From contig OV121091.1 in NCBI GenBank assembly GCA_921293015.1, positions 8,647,755 to 8,711,754 of the forward strand: 64,000 bases of DNA. The letters run 5' to 3'. Position numbers and translations under genes: made by a program. This document shows positions 34,129-45,989 of the stretch, in pieces; positions within the stretch are counted from its first letter, which is position 1, and each line of letters opens with the position of its first letter. Source of the stretch: Phorcus lineatus (lineage: Eukaryota > Mollusca > Gastropoda > Trochida > Trochidae). The notes beneath the pieces were generated by a model, which saw only the letters and a list, made by a program, of their open reading frames with translations, had not been told where the DNA came from and ran no database searches.

Positions 34129-34941
34129 TTAGTTTTGTGAAGGTGTCTGGGCACCCACGGACAAGTTTATTTTCATTTTAAGTCTAGTGATCTCGACCAC
34201 TTCTTCCAAATGGGTATGATTAGCAACTTTGGTGACTGATCCATCCTTTAGCTTGATAAGTATCGACCCCTGAGTGACCCATGAAGATTCAGCCTTCTTC
34301 GCGGACACCAGAGCTCGGTCTTTACTAGCGGGCACTACCCCTGTCCTGGTCAGATCCTCGTTGACGTAGATCCTTGTCGCGTTCGGACGACGTAGGTCTT
34401 TCAGTTTAGATCTTAGTTTCACAAACAGACGTTTCGTGGCGTTACTGACGAAGCGGACAATGATAGTACGAGGAGGCTTCTGATGCGTAGTTGGGCGTTT
34501 CGGCATCCTGTGGCTGATGTCAATATCAGCCTGACTGATGTTAATCCCGATTAATTAGATCCACCACTTTAGCGTTGGTATACTCGCCATCTTGTTCTTA
34601 AATTCCAGATATTCTGACGCTATTACGTCGAGAGTACTGTTCCGTTCTGTCCAGTCTGTAAGTTAGTTTTCTGATTTCTTCATCCTTTTCGTTAATTTTG
34701 TCTGTAAGATTCGATACTGAAAGTTCAAGTTGTTTATTTTGTTCCTTTAGTTTAGACATCTCCTCCCTTAACATTGGCCTAATTTGTTTAGAAACCGTGG
34801 AACAGAGCACTGTAAGAACTTGTTTGTTTTGAAATAACAAGAGTAATTTATCGAGAAACACATCCGTACGTCAGTGTTAAGACCTGTGTCAGCCTGTTCA
34901 ATCGTTTCTTCTGTTACTGAGTTTTCATTATTTGAAGCCAT
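34129..34941 (-). pseudogene. LINE ORF1 relic (coiled coil plus RNA-binding-like domain)
   Basis: It starts at an ATG at 34941 (MASNNENSVTEE). After a frame change near 34865 it reads LLLLFQNKQVL, then a charged heptad-like coiled coil (KLKEQNKQLELSVSNLTDK, about 34755-34690), then RLDRTEQYSRRNSVRISGI. After another break near 34540 comes ADIDISHRMPKRP, then RTIIVRFVSNATKRLF and RIYVNEDLTRTG. This is the pattern of ORF1 proteins of CR1/Tx1-type LINEs, in which a coiled coil precedes an RNA-binding fold and binds element RNA. No ORF2 follows downstream on this strand. Two frameshifts make it non-functional. Confidence 0.7.
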
Positions 34942-36761
34942 GTTGTTCTCTTGGAATCAGTCTCTAAGTCTGATTCGGGGGACGAAACAACTTGATGGTT
35001 ACATTTAACTGTGGGCGTATTTTCCGTAAGAAAACGTAGTATTTCGAAGTATTTATTTATTTACCTGATACAAGTTTGCACAACGTGGTAAAGCACTGAA
35101 CTCTGGGAAAAGTAGAGTGTAAGAGGCGTGCGTTAGCAATATCGCTACAGAATGTTCTATATCGTCATTTATCAGAAAAAGTAACAGCCATCTGTTCACA
35201 AATTTCAATCACTTCCTCAAGAAACACATTAAAGCTTACATGTACATTGATATTGTTGTCAGTTGTAGAAATATGTTGGTTTCCACCATAGCATATAAAA
35301 TTCACTCGGACTCAGCGGAGCTCGTCAGACCACGTCTTGCCATGGTGACGTCACCGGAAGTAATGATCCCATTATAAATTATTCTATTCTAATGGTTGGA
35401 TGGCACACTTGATAAAATGCTGACATTTTTGTAAAACTTCCCGAATTTGTATTTTGCTTTCTGATGTAAAATGACATTGGATTTTGTTATCCAAGTAAAA
35501 TAAAAAAGGAAAGAAAATATAAAATGCAAACTTGGATAGTTTGGTTCACAACCCGTACCCGCTACAAATAAACAATAAACAATTTGACCTTAAATGAGAA
35601 AAAAAGTCACGCTGACCTTGATCAAAACAGGAGCCACCTACACGTGCGCTGCACGGATCGTACGTTTTCTTATATAATCAGTTATCATCAAGAACTCTGT
35701 ACAAAACGATATCTCAAGAGAAGTAATCTTTCATTATGTTGACATATATTTCGGAAATCTATTCCTGTTGAAAGAATAATATTAAATAACAATCCGGTCT
35801 ACAATTCAACTTCCGTACGTCCAGTGCAATAATATACTTAAAGACAAACACGGAATCGAACAGGTCAGCTGTTGGCGAATATCAGTCAGCTGTTTAAGTG
35901 CTTGTTGTCACCACTTTAAATATCAACACTGTCTGTCGGCACACTGTGGAATGGATATTAACATATCAAAAGTACAAGAAACAAGAAAACAAACTGTTGT
36001 AAATATAGTCGCGGTCCTCCATATAGTTATTGATGTGGAATCATATTAAACAATGTAGGGATGTATAGGTATGATTTGAGGTTATCAATCTTTTGCCCTG
36101 TTTATTCCGGGGCCTTATCTGTTCGTACCTTGAAACATGTAATTTATTTAAAGTTTCACAATACATAAAGTTTACATATCAATATTTATAATGCAACACG
36201 CTTGCTACATGAACGTTAATTGTATTACCAAACTAAATAGTTAGAATGTTATATCATATTTGTTTTTACAAAATAATGGATAACATTTTATCCTGGTATA
36301 ATAATGAATGAATGTCAGATCCACATTAATAACTTTAGTAAATACGTACTAAAAAGGAAATCAATAAATTTCATTCCACTAGTGGATATCACCTACTTTG
36401 TAACAATGATAAAGGAAAAACCCAAAAGATATAAAGTCATTGATCACTGGAGGGATACTTAAATCTTGTCCAACACGATAGAAAGAGTCGTAATTCACAT
36501 ATGGACAGTGGCTCTTTTTCAGAACAGAGTTGTTTATTTGGTTGTATACTGAGTTATGACAAACAAGTCTTACTTACTTAGGTTGAGAGTTTTACGAGCG
36601 CTTTCAAACGAAAGCTTATGTCACGGTCGGGCCGCAGCCTTAAAAAGAGGCCGGAAGTTTCCGAAAAGTGGGGAGATAAATTTTGAAGCCTGGTCTAAAA
36701 GGAGGGGGGGGGGATAATTTTGGAAATTTGGAATAGTAAATATGCCTAAGGTTGGGGAGAT
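34942..36761. other. 1.8 kb without a recognised gene
   Basis: One TGACGTCA palindrome at 35346-35353. Otherwise unassigned. Confidence 0.4.
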
Positions 36762-36807
36762 GGGAAGGGAAGGAGAGGGGAGGGAAGGGAAGGAGAGGGG
36801 AGGGAGG
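36762..36807. repeat. G/A-rich short tandem repeat
   Basis: Two copies of a ~22-base GGGAAGGGAAGGAGAGGGGA unit. It abuts the 3' end of the minus-strand LINE, and could be that element's pyrimidine-rich 3' flank. Confidence 0.7.
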
Positions 36808-36829
36808 TGTGTTGTGTTGTGGTTTTTTA

Positions 36830-38429
36830 AAATAGAATTTTGGTTGTTTAGATACGGGCCTCCTGGCCCGTGTCTAGAAGGCCCGTGTCTTTTAAGTATG
36901 TGAATGTTTGTGGGGTTTAAGCCACTTGTTGCGAGTGTGGTATTGAGTGTGTTACGTTGTGTTGTGTAGTGTGTGCATTGAGTAAGTATATGGTATATAG
37001 TTTCTGTGTGTGGGCAGTGTGGGCAGTTTGGGGATGCAATATGTTTCTGTTTGTGTGTGTTGAGGCTTGTGTGTCCTGTTTGTAATTTGATGATTGCCCT
37101 ATCTATGTTTGGGTAGTAGTGTTTTGGTGTGAGTGGCTATGGTGGATTGTTTGTAGTGTTGTTAGCGTGTAGTTTGGAAAGGCTTTTGGCCTCTTCACTA
37201 GAGTGGTAGAGTGGAAGTGTAGGTGTTGGTAGTTTAAGGCCCTCCTTTGCCGCTTTGTCAGCTTTTTTCGTTTCCGAATAGCCCGACGTGGGCGGGTATC
37301 CAAAGGAGTTTAACGGCCTTGCCCTGTGTGTTGAGTGTTTGTATTCTGTGTAGTATTTTTGAGATGATGCCTGCACGGTTTTTGGTGGATTTGTTTTGGA
37401 GTGCCTGCAGTCCACTGAGTGAGTCTGTGAGTATGAGTATTTTGTTGTGGTTTTTAGTGAGTTTTTGCTGTAGGGCTATCAAGATAGCCATTAGTCCTGC
37501 CGTAAAGACAGATTGGTCATTTGGAAGCCTGTGGTAGTATGTTTGTTGCTCGGGTTGTGGCATGTGCAATCCGAGTCCTGTGGACTCGTCGGTGTATATG
37601 TGGCACCAGTCGGGCCAGTTGTCCTGTATATATTGTAGTGCGATGGTTTGTGCCTGTTGTGGGTTTTGTTTGTTTGTGATTTTGGTGAGATGCGTGTTGA
37701 TTTTTGGTGTGGGGAGGGGTATGGGATGGTGTATGGTGTTTTGTGTGGGTAGGTTGTTGTGGTGCATGTCTGCCTGTTGTATGAGTGTTTGTATGCGTGT
37801 TGCGATGGGTTGATAGAGTTGGTATTTTTTAGATGTTACTTAACTTGTTTTAGTTTTTACGAGTTGTTGTATGGGGGGGATCCTCCGAAGATGCGGCCCA
37901 GAAAGTTTAAGTAGAGTTTGTCCCTTCTGATTGGGAGGGGAATTTCACCAGTTAGTGCCAGCAGTGCTTCGAGGGGTGTGTTGCTTTGTGCGCGTGTAGC
38001 TGTTTTGAATGCTTGGTATTGTATGAGTTTTGATTAATTTAGGTTTTAGATTGTTGTATATTGGTGCGTCATAGTCCAACTTGGACCTAATTAGTGAGGT
38101 ATAGAGGTATAGTGTTGAAGTAGAGTTTGCCTATTTGCTCCCCAGTTTGTACCGGAGATTGCTCTCAGGACATTAAGGTCCTTTGAGCACCTAGTTTTAA
38201 GTTCTTTGACGTGTGCATCCCATGAGAGATGTTGGTCAAAGATTAGCCCTAGAAATTTAGTTTGGGTTAGGAATTTAACTGGATTATTTTGTAGGTAAAG
38301 TTTAGGAGAGGTTGGGCGCATGGTGTTGCGTTTAAATACTACTCCAGTGGTTTTATCCGCATTAAGTTTGAAGTCCCATTTTTCAGCCCATAAGCTGACT
38401 TTATTTAGTGCGGTCTCGAGTAGTTTCGT
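36830..38429 (-). pseudogene. RNase H-bearing LINE, 3' half, antisense
   Basis: From 38429 on the minus strand: KVSLWAEKWDFKLNADKTTG, then the thumb FLTQTKFLGLIFDQHLSW (~38275), then a frame break. RNase H follows with LQYIQDNWPDWCHIYTD (~37640), FTAGLMAILIAL (usual FTAEL; Glu changed to Gly), ILILTDSLSGLQAL (~37430) and, in a shifted frame, KKADKAAKEG (~37265). The terminal finger at ~37020 begins CPHCPHTE. The catalytic Glu of RNase H is therefore mutated. Its sense strand is rich in A and C and poor in G, like the 5.6-6.5 kb copy. The upstream RT part of this family reappears on the same strand at 57035-57310, beyond the 18-kb structure. Confidence 0.8.
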
Positions 38430-38703
38430 TTAAGCACATCCTGTGCGAATGCTGGGACACTGCACAAGTAAGGGAAACATTTTACACAAATGTTTCAATT
38501 TCACAACTTTTTAATCAAATCGGTGAACACCGTATTTTATCCTATCTAAAGGAAATCAATCATTTTGATAAGTTGTAAAAAATTTATACATAGTATATCA
38601 GCTTTTAACCAACTCTGTGATATTTTGTTGATGTTTTTACAGCCTTCATGCTGTATCATGTTTTTGCTTTTGCAATCAATTTCATTTCATTAAATCTCAC
38701 GCC
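38430..38703 (+). pseudogene. 274-bp fragment of the I/Nimb-type LINE 3' end, tail missing
   Basis: Nearly identical to 21895-22167 of the 5.6-kb LINE: TVKHILCEC... to the end of ORF2 and most of the 3' UTR. It stops at CTCACGCC, the point where the GCCGCTAATGG tail should begin. There the 102-bp TIR of the 18-kb structure starts instead. Confidence 0.9.
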
Positions 38704-38805
38704 TGTGATGGACCATTCTCGACATTGGGGCTTATCTCTACATTCATGACCTGATGACATAAGAGTGACGTCTCCCTGACCTGCGAACTTTCAACCCTGT
38801 GCTAC
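38704..38805 (+). repeat. Left 102-bp terminal inverted repeat
   Basis: Contains the stretch CATGACCTGATGACATAAGA and GACCTGCGAACTTTCAACCC, both found in complement at the right end. Confidence 0.9.
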
Positions 38806-39901
38806 CTGCTATACGACCTATCGTGTTTGATGGAATTGTAACTGGTATGCAGCCGGAGTTGATGATTTTACAAAAGGCGACGACGTTTGAGACATAACTG
38901 TAAGGCGAAGACGCCGAAGCACCTATTATGAAGTTGCTATAATGTTGGAACCAAAACTTTTACTATCACCAGTCAGAGTGCGCTAAACCGGAAGCGTGTA
39001 TGTTTCTAACTCGCATTGCTTGCAAAACATGAATAATTTCTTGTGGGATATTTCGGTTAAACTCAACTGTTTAAATTGCCTAAATCATAATAATCATACA
39101 TCATATTGTTTTATAATTATCTTAATCGTTCCAGAGACGTATGATTGATGTCAAAGCTTTCTCACTGCCCTCGGTATGCATAAAAAGTGACCATTTGAAC
39201 ACAGATAAAAATCGCCAAAATCTTGTTAATAATCATTGATTTCTAAATTTAAAAAGTCATCGGAAGTACTCCTTGCTAAAAGTGACAAATTGTCAATGAA
39301 TATAACTTGCAATTAGGTCACCAATACTTTGAGTGAGTTTTATAAGTGAATCTAAATTTATGTATATAAATGTTGCTTCTACATGTTATCGAGTTTAGAT
39401 TGGTGAACCCCTCTAGAAAATAACTCCCCTCATTAATATTCTAAGTATATGTTAAAGATTACTGGCTTTTATCTAAAATCATGATTATCCATACTAAAAT
39501 AAATGTGTTTCATTGATCACAATTAGTTGTTTTAGTGGCTGGGAGTAACCCTAAAAACAAAATTATGCCTATAGGTCTATTTATTCATTTGTTATGCAGT
39601 CGTTACGCTTATTATGAACTTGCATCATTATAACTTCATCTGTGAATGTGTCTATAAAGACAAATTTCATAAATATTTGTTTTCTTCTAGACGCTTCTTA
39701 TAACATTCTTAACATTTGACATCATGCAATATGTCATCTGTAAAATTAAAAATTAAGCACATAAACAACATTTTTCTAATAATAGTTATTAGTACTTGTT
39801 TCATTTCTGACCTTCTGCATTTAAATTCTGCATGCAGACCCTCATGTAGACTCTACAACCCTTTGTTTCAAAGTCTTAGCATTTTTCTGTATTCAAACTT
39901 T
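38806..39901. other. Spacer between left TIR and left satellite array
   Basis: AT-rich, no coding signal, and no mirror counterpart seen next to the right TIR. Confidence 0.4.
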
Positions 39902-42747
39902 TCTTGAATCATTTTGAAGTGTCCAAAAATCTTTTTTATCATTCCAAAACTTTTTCCAACTAAATAAATTGTATTTCATGATGTGTTGACTCATTTTGAA
40001 GACTCCATACCCTTTCCATTCCAATTCCAATATCAAAGACTTTTACATTCTCTGTTGACTTAAGCCCCAGTGTAGGTTTAAGGTCAGGTATACAAAACCT
40101 AAAGTCAACACAGTGCTTAAGTTAACATTTTATCACCATTTATAAATTTTTCCAAAACCCTTTTTTTTTTCATTCCAAAACTTTTTCCAACTAAATAAAT
40201 TGTATTTCATGCATGATGTATTGACTCATTTTGAAGACTCCGTACCCTTTTCATTCCAATTCCTTCCCTCTTAGGGGTGTATCAAAGACTTTTACATTCT
40301 GTGTTGACTTAAGCCATAGTGTAGGTTTAAGGTCAGGTCTACAAAACCTTAAGTCAACACAGGGCTTAAGTTAGCATTTTATCACCATTTTCAAATTTTT
40401 TCCAAAACCCCTTTTTTTTCATTCCAAAACTTTTTCCCAACTGAATGCATTGTATTCCATAGTGTCTTGACTCATTTTGAAGACTCCACACCCTCATCAT
40501 TCCAATTCCTTCCCTCTTAGGGGTGTATCAAAGACTTTTACATTCTGTGTTGACTTAAGCCCCAGTGTAGATTTAAGGTCAGGTGTACAAAACCTTAAGT
40601 CTACACAGGGCTTAAGTTAGCATTTTATCACCATTTTCAATTTTTTTACAAACCTCCTTTTTTTTCATTCCAAAACTTTTTCCAACTAAATAAATTGTAT
40701 TTCATGCATGATGTATTGACTCATTTTGAAGACTCCATACCCTTTTCATTCCAATTCCTTCCCTCTTAGGGGTGTATCAAAGACTTTTACATTCTGTGTT
40801 GACTTAAGCCCCAGTGTAGATTTAAGGTCAGGTGTACAAAACTTTAAGTCTACACAGGGCTTAAGTTAGCATTTTATCACCATTTTCAATTTTTTTCCAA
40901 AACCCCTTTTTTTCATTCCAAAACCTTTTCCCAACTGAATACATTGTATTCCATAGTGTCTTGACTCATTTTGAAGACTCCACACCCTTATCATTCCAAT
41001 TCCAAACCTCTAAGGTGTGTTTCAAAGACTTTTACATTCTCTGTTGACTTAAGCCCCAGTGTAGGTTTAAGGTCAGGTATACAAAACCTTAAGTCTACAC
41101 AGGGCTTAAGTTAGCATTTCAACCCCATTTTCAATTTTTTTCCAAAACCCCTTTTTTTTCATTCCAAAACTTTTCCCCAACTCAATGCATTGTATTCCAT
41201 AATGTATTGACTCATTTTGAAGACTCCATACCCTTTTCATTCCAATTCCTTCCCTCTTAGGGGTGTATCAAAGACTTTTACATTCTGTGTTGACTTAAGC
41301 CTCAATGTAGATTTAAGGTCAGGTGTACAAAACCTTAAGTCTACACAGGGCTTAAGTTAGCTTTTTATCACCATTTTTAATTTTTTTCCAAAAAATCTTT
41401 TTTATCATTCCAAAACTTTTTCCAACTAAATAAATTGTATTTCATGGTGTCTGGACTCATTTTGAAGACTCCATACCCTTTTCATTCCAGTTCCTTCCCT
41501 CTTAGGGGTGTATCAAAGACTTTTACATTCTGTGTTGACTTAAGCCCCAGTGTAGGTTTAAGGTCAGGTCTACAAAACCCTAAGTCAACACAGAGCTTAA
41601 GTTAGCATTTTATCACCATTTTCAATTTTTTTCCAAAACCCCTTTTTTTCATTCCAAAACCTTTTCCCAACTGAATACATTGTATTCCATAGTGTCTTGA
41701 CTCATTTTGAAGACTCCATACCCTTTTCATTCCAGTTCCTTCCCTCTTAGGGGTGTATTAAAGACTTTTACATTCTGTGTTGACTTAAGCCCCAGTGTAG
41801 GTTTAAGGTCAGGTCTACAAAACCCTAAGTCAACACAGAGCTTAAGTTAGCATTTTATCACCATTTTCAATTTTTTTCCAAAACCCCTTTTTTTCATTCC
41901 AAAACCTTTTCCCAACTGAATACATTGTATTCCATAGTGTCTTGACTCATTTTGAAGACTCCATACCCTTTTCATTCCAGTTCCTTCCCTCTTAGGGGTG
42001 TATCAAAGACTTTTACATTTTGTGTTGACTTAAGCCCCATTGTAGGTTTAAGGTCAGGTCTACAAAACCCTAAGTCAACACAGAGCTTAAGTTAGCATTT
42101 TATCACCATTTTCAATTTTTTTCCAAAACCCCTTTTTTTCATTCCAAAACCTTTTCCCAACTGAATACATTGTATTCCATAGTGTCTTGATTCATTTTGA
42201 AGACTCCATACCCTTTTCATTCCAGTTCCTTCCCTCTTAGGGGTGTATCAAAGACTTTTACATTCTGTGTTGACTTAAGCCCCAGTGTAGGTTTAAGGTC
42301 AGGTCTACAAAACCCTCAGTCAACACAGAGCTTAAGTTAGCATTTTATCACCATTTTCAATTTTTTTCCAAAACCCCTTTTTTTCATTCCAAAACCTTTT
42401 CCCAACTGAATACATTGTATTCCATAGTGTCTTGACTCATTTTGAAGACTCCACACCCTTATCATTCCAATTCCAAACCTCTAAGGTGTGTTTCAAAGAC
42501 TTTTACATTCTCTGTTGACTTAAGCCCCAGTGTAGGTTTAAGGTCAGGTATACAAAACCTTAAGTCTACACAGTGCTTAAGTTAGCATTTTATCACCATT
42601 TATAAATTTTTCCAAAACCCCTTTTTTTTCATTCCAAAACTTTTCCCAACTAAATAAATTGTATTTCATGCATGATGTATTGACTCATTTTGAAGACTCC
42701 ATACCCTTTTCATTCCAATTCCTTCCCTCTTAGGGGTGTATCAAAGA
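39902..42747 (+). repeat. Satellite array 1, ~12 monomers of ~245 bp
   Basis: A landmark GAAGACTCC recurs at intervals of 235-249 bases (about 40000, 40235, 40481 ... 42693). Each monomer carries TGACTTAAGCCCCAGTGTAG, then 20-odd bases, then the near-complement CTACACAGGGCTTAAGTTA, giving a possible ~27-bp hairpin. Two monomer types differ before the landmark (CTAAATAAATTGTATTTCAT or CTGAATACATTGTATTCCAT). Four consecutive monomers around 41590-42500 are nearly identical, suggesting recent local amplification. Confidence 0.95.
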
Positions 42748-43159
42748 TTTATCAAAGTGAGTTATTGTGTCTGTTTTGATTTCAACCATCAGAGTTTCTA
42801 TTGGAGCTCAACCATTACCAGTATAAATTCATGATTGTCTGTATTTCATGTTATTCCTCTGATGTTTTCATCTCATAAAAATGAATCTGCTTGCTGGACA
42901 AATGCCTAACATTTGGATATTGATTGAAGACTAAGGTAGAAGTAATGTTTCCAATATCTAAATTAACTTTTTCCCCTTTTTAGTCACTATAACATGCACA
43001 CTGGTTGGTTTAACACATTTACTTTATTGAATGAAAAATTATTTCTCATCAGAACATCACAAACAAGCTTGTACACTTCACATGTTTATTCACAGACAAG
43101 GAGAAGTACACATGACTCATTACAGGGCAATTACTTCCAGGTTAATTTTCAATTAACAT

Positions 43160-43216
43160 GTCGCCGCTAATGGCTGAAATATTGCCCAAGCGACGTTTAA
43201 CAATAGCTCACTAACT
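43160..43216 (+). mobile_element. 57-bp micro-insertion of the LINE tail with target duplication
   Basis: Consists only of the tail module (GCCGCTAATGGCTGAAATAT...) and an ACTC-like end. It is flanked by TCAATTAACAT at 43149-43159 and 43216-43226 (10-11 bp, exact). No LINE coding or 3' UTR sequence upstream of the tail module is included. Confidence 0.85.
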
Positions 43217-43568
43217 CAATTAACATAAAAACTTTTGTAATAAATAGTGGTCTGAAATAAAAGTATAAATGAAATGAAAAATCTTACACAAAAACTTTCT
43301 CCATTTAAATTCAAATACTCCATCCAACCATCAAAGAAATTCGTTAAAACAAAAAAAGATTCATCTTCAAAGATGTTGTCAAAGAATGCAGAATGGAGAA
43401 TGGACAGTGGACAGCAAGGCAGTAGATGCAATACAATTAGAATCAAGTTGAAAGAAAAGAAATGAAATTGCATTATTTTGTTTATTTGTAAACCGTCATA
43501 AGCAAGAAAGCACTAAAATTATCTGCTTGATAATAAGTGCAATGATAACGGATAAATTGGACCCGCTG

Positions 43569-43689
43569 TATATCAGTGGTTGATCAAGGAATTTTGCAGA
43601 GGGGTTCTAAAGGGTGTCAATTTCTAAACTGGTGATTGGGTTACACTTTTGGGTCACCCCTTGAACCCACCTGGATCCGCCACTGTATA
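43569..43689. mobile_element. ~121-bp MITE, hAT-like ends
   Basis: The left end is TATATCAGTGGTTGATCAAGG and the right end, read in complement, is TATACAGTGGCGGATCCAGG. CAGTGGCGGATC-type tips are familiar from hAT-like MITEs. No clear 8-bp duplication. Confidence 0.55.
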
Positions 43690-44524
43690 AATTGAAAAGA
43701 GTGCCGCTGTAATCCAACAATATATATACATATATGCTATTAAAATCATCGGTAAAATATCATCAGATAATCTTAGCATAGCATGTACAATGAACAATAA
43801 ATATAGTGAAAGGAAAAACTTTCTACCAGTATAACCAAAGACAGAAAAATTATACAGTCATGTCCTAAATATAAAAATCTGTTTGTGTGCCAAATCAAGA
43901 ATAATAAACCCAGAGAGTCACCACAATGCTAAATTCACCTCTAGTATTAAAGGAATGTAAATAAAATGGTTATTCCTAATAGTTTTTTTATTACTCTGAT
44001 ATATCTAAGATTTCTTTACTTAGGACCCACAATTGCATTATGTAAATGAATTACAAAGTACCATTTTTCAGGTAAAAATGACGCAGACATGCATATATGA
44101 CAAAAAAAATGTTATCAGTTATATAATAATCAGCAATGACAAAAAAATGTGACAGCTAGCAACAATGTCTACAGAGTTGCAGTGTGTTGTTGACTATGCA
44201 ATTGACAATCAAAACATGAATGGACTCAAATGAATGGTACATATAATTAAGGACTGTGAAGTTTTGATATAAAAAAGAAACAACTGGCTAGGACAGATAA
44301 TGAATATTTCACACTAAATGTAACCTTTTTCTCATGAGCTAAGAAGTCTGTACACAAGTTCTCAGTTTTCAAGGTCTTTTCTTTAAAAAAAGAAAGGATG
44401 AAAATTCAGGTGTTAGGGGTCAAAATCCACCAATCTATAAGTTGCCTAGTTTACATGCAAGCGTTTGACCCTAGGTCAAAATTGCCCCTGGGGTAAAATT
44501 TAACTCTCGGGGGCAAATTTTCTC

Positions 44525-44656
44525 ATATAAACACCATTTGACCCCGGGGGCAAAATTTTCCCCAGGGTTAAATTTGACCCATCTCATGAGGTGGACCAAA
44601 TTCAAATTACCCCTGGGTAAAATTTGCCCCCGGGGGCAAATGCTGCATATAAACGG
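44525..44656. repeat. Internal palindrome near the left Harbinger end
   Basis: TTTGACCCCGGGGGCAAAAT... is followed, after ~30 bases, by a near-complement ending ...TTTGCCCCCGGGGGCAAATG, again next to CATATAAAC. It looks like a second pair of Harbinger-type ends nested just inside the first. Confidence 0.65.
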
Positions 44657-44795
44657 TTTATAGACTTTTTATCCTATGCTAAAATGAATACATGAACACC
44701 CTCTTTCAGTAGAGGACACCTCCCATCTATAAATAGATCACAAGCAATAGTTTCCCGCCTCTTTCACCTCACTTTTGAAAGCAAACCGATACAAC

Positions 44796-44975
44796 ATGCC
44801 ACCTAAAACGCGAGCGAGGGGTAATTCAGAGGTTGATGATGAGACTGAATGTCTTTTGAGTATCTGGGAAGAATTGCACATACAGGCACAGTTAGACAGC
44901 CCCACTAAAGCTGACAGTGCGGTGTATAATAGATTTAGCAAGGAAATGAAGGAGAAGGGTTTTGAAAAATCAAAA
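44796..44975 (+). pseudogene. Harbinger Myb/SANT-like DNA-binding protein, truncated
   Basis: From ATG 44796 (MPPKTRARGNS) the frame reads TECLLSIWEELHIQAQLDS ... YNRFSKEMKEKGFEKS. This is the start of the Myb/SANT-like (trihelix) domain carried by Harbinger elements, whose product helps the transposase reach the nucleus and bind the element ends. The expected 'QC..K.K.LK..Y' helix is missing: from about 44975 the DNA is that of the mariner (antisense). The open frame continues to 45020 only by chance. The gene was thus cut by the mariner insertion. Confidence 0.65.
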
Positions 44976-45022
44976 AGACCCCTGATTTCATGGAAAACCA
45001 AGCCTCCACCTCTCGAATGATG

Positions 45023-45890
45023 TCATCGGTGTCCACGGGGGAACAAGAAGAAGTCACTGCGTGCAAGATCGGGTGAATAGGGGGGATGCGGTAAGATTTC
45101 AAAGCCACATCGCCGTGCCTTCACAGCAGCTGCTTGACAAGTGTGAGCCTTTGCATTGCCAGATAACAGGCGTACACCTTTGGTGATCATACCGCGACGT
45201 TTCTGTTTAATGGCATCTCGTAACTTGCTCAGCAGGTTGCAGTAATAAGCTCTAGTAATGGTCTGACCCTTAGCTAGATAATCCGTCAAGATGACTCCAC
45301 GACAATCCCTAAAAACAGACACCATGACCTTTCCTGCAGACTTTTGCACCTTGGCCTTTTTGGGAGGTGGTGACGTAGCATGCTTCCACTCTTTGCTCAT
45401 CTCTTTTGTCTCAGGATCATATTGATAGACCCAGCATTCATCCATGGTAACAAGACGTTTGAAGAAATCCTCGTCGTCTTGTTCCAGAAGCTCCAATGCC
45501 TGCCGTGACGTGTCACTTCGATCCTGTTTTTGCAATTGAGTCAGTAAGCGAGGAACCCAGCGTACTGACTCTTTGGACATATGCAACTGGTTATGGAGTA
45601 TGTTCCCTGTACTGAAATAACTCAGACCTGTTTTATGCATTATCATTTTTAGAGTTACGCAGTGATCTTCTTGAACCAGCGTCTCAACCTTCTTGATGAC
45701 ATCCATATTATCATTAATAGGGGCGTCCACTCCTTGGCTCATCTGCGAGGGATATGTGGCCTGTTTGGAAATTCCTTTTACATCTTACAACAGTGTCATA
45801 GGCTGTCATTGTCAAAAACATAATTCATCTCATCAAGAATTTGACGTGCAGTAAAGCCCTTCAAATGTAAAAACTTAATTACACTGTGCG
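45023..45890 (-). pseudogene. mariner transposase, inactive, nested in the Harbinger
   Basis: Minus strand: the N-terminal helix-turn-helix region reads AHSVIKFLHLKGFTARQILDE (from ~45890), then a frame change and an in-frame open stretch from 45742. The catalytic core has VTMDECWVYQYDPETK (first Asp), KVMVSVFRDCRGVILTDYL, then LLSGNAKAHT where active enzymes have ..DNA..H (second Asp changed to Gly). HPPYSPDLARSDFFLF holds the third Asp. A small deletion follows; LRGH... and DDIIREVEAWFSMK remain in a shifted frame (to ~44970). It is a D,D34D-type enzyme (SETMAR relative) without its second metal ligand. Confidence 0.88.
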
Positions 45891-45989
45891 CCTCAATAAA
45901 AGGGGGTATTGTGCTATTTGGTCAACAGACGATAAACTTGCTGTCGCGCAATTGATGACCCAGGAACTGGACAAGGATCACTTATGCTA

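Larger units (their letters stand above)
42748..44448. other. Unassigned DNA with two small insertions
   Basis: No gene. Holds the micro-insertion (43160-43216) and a MITE (43569-43689), listed separately. Confidence 0.4.

Noticed and set aside
39902-42747. Regular repeats resembling a CRISPR array
   Set aside because: The unit is ~245 bp and repeated throughout, with no short repeat-unique spacer pattern; the setting is eukaryotic transposon DNA. It is a satellite.
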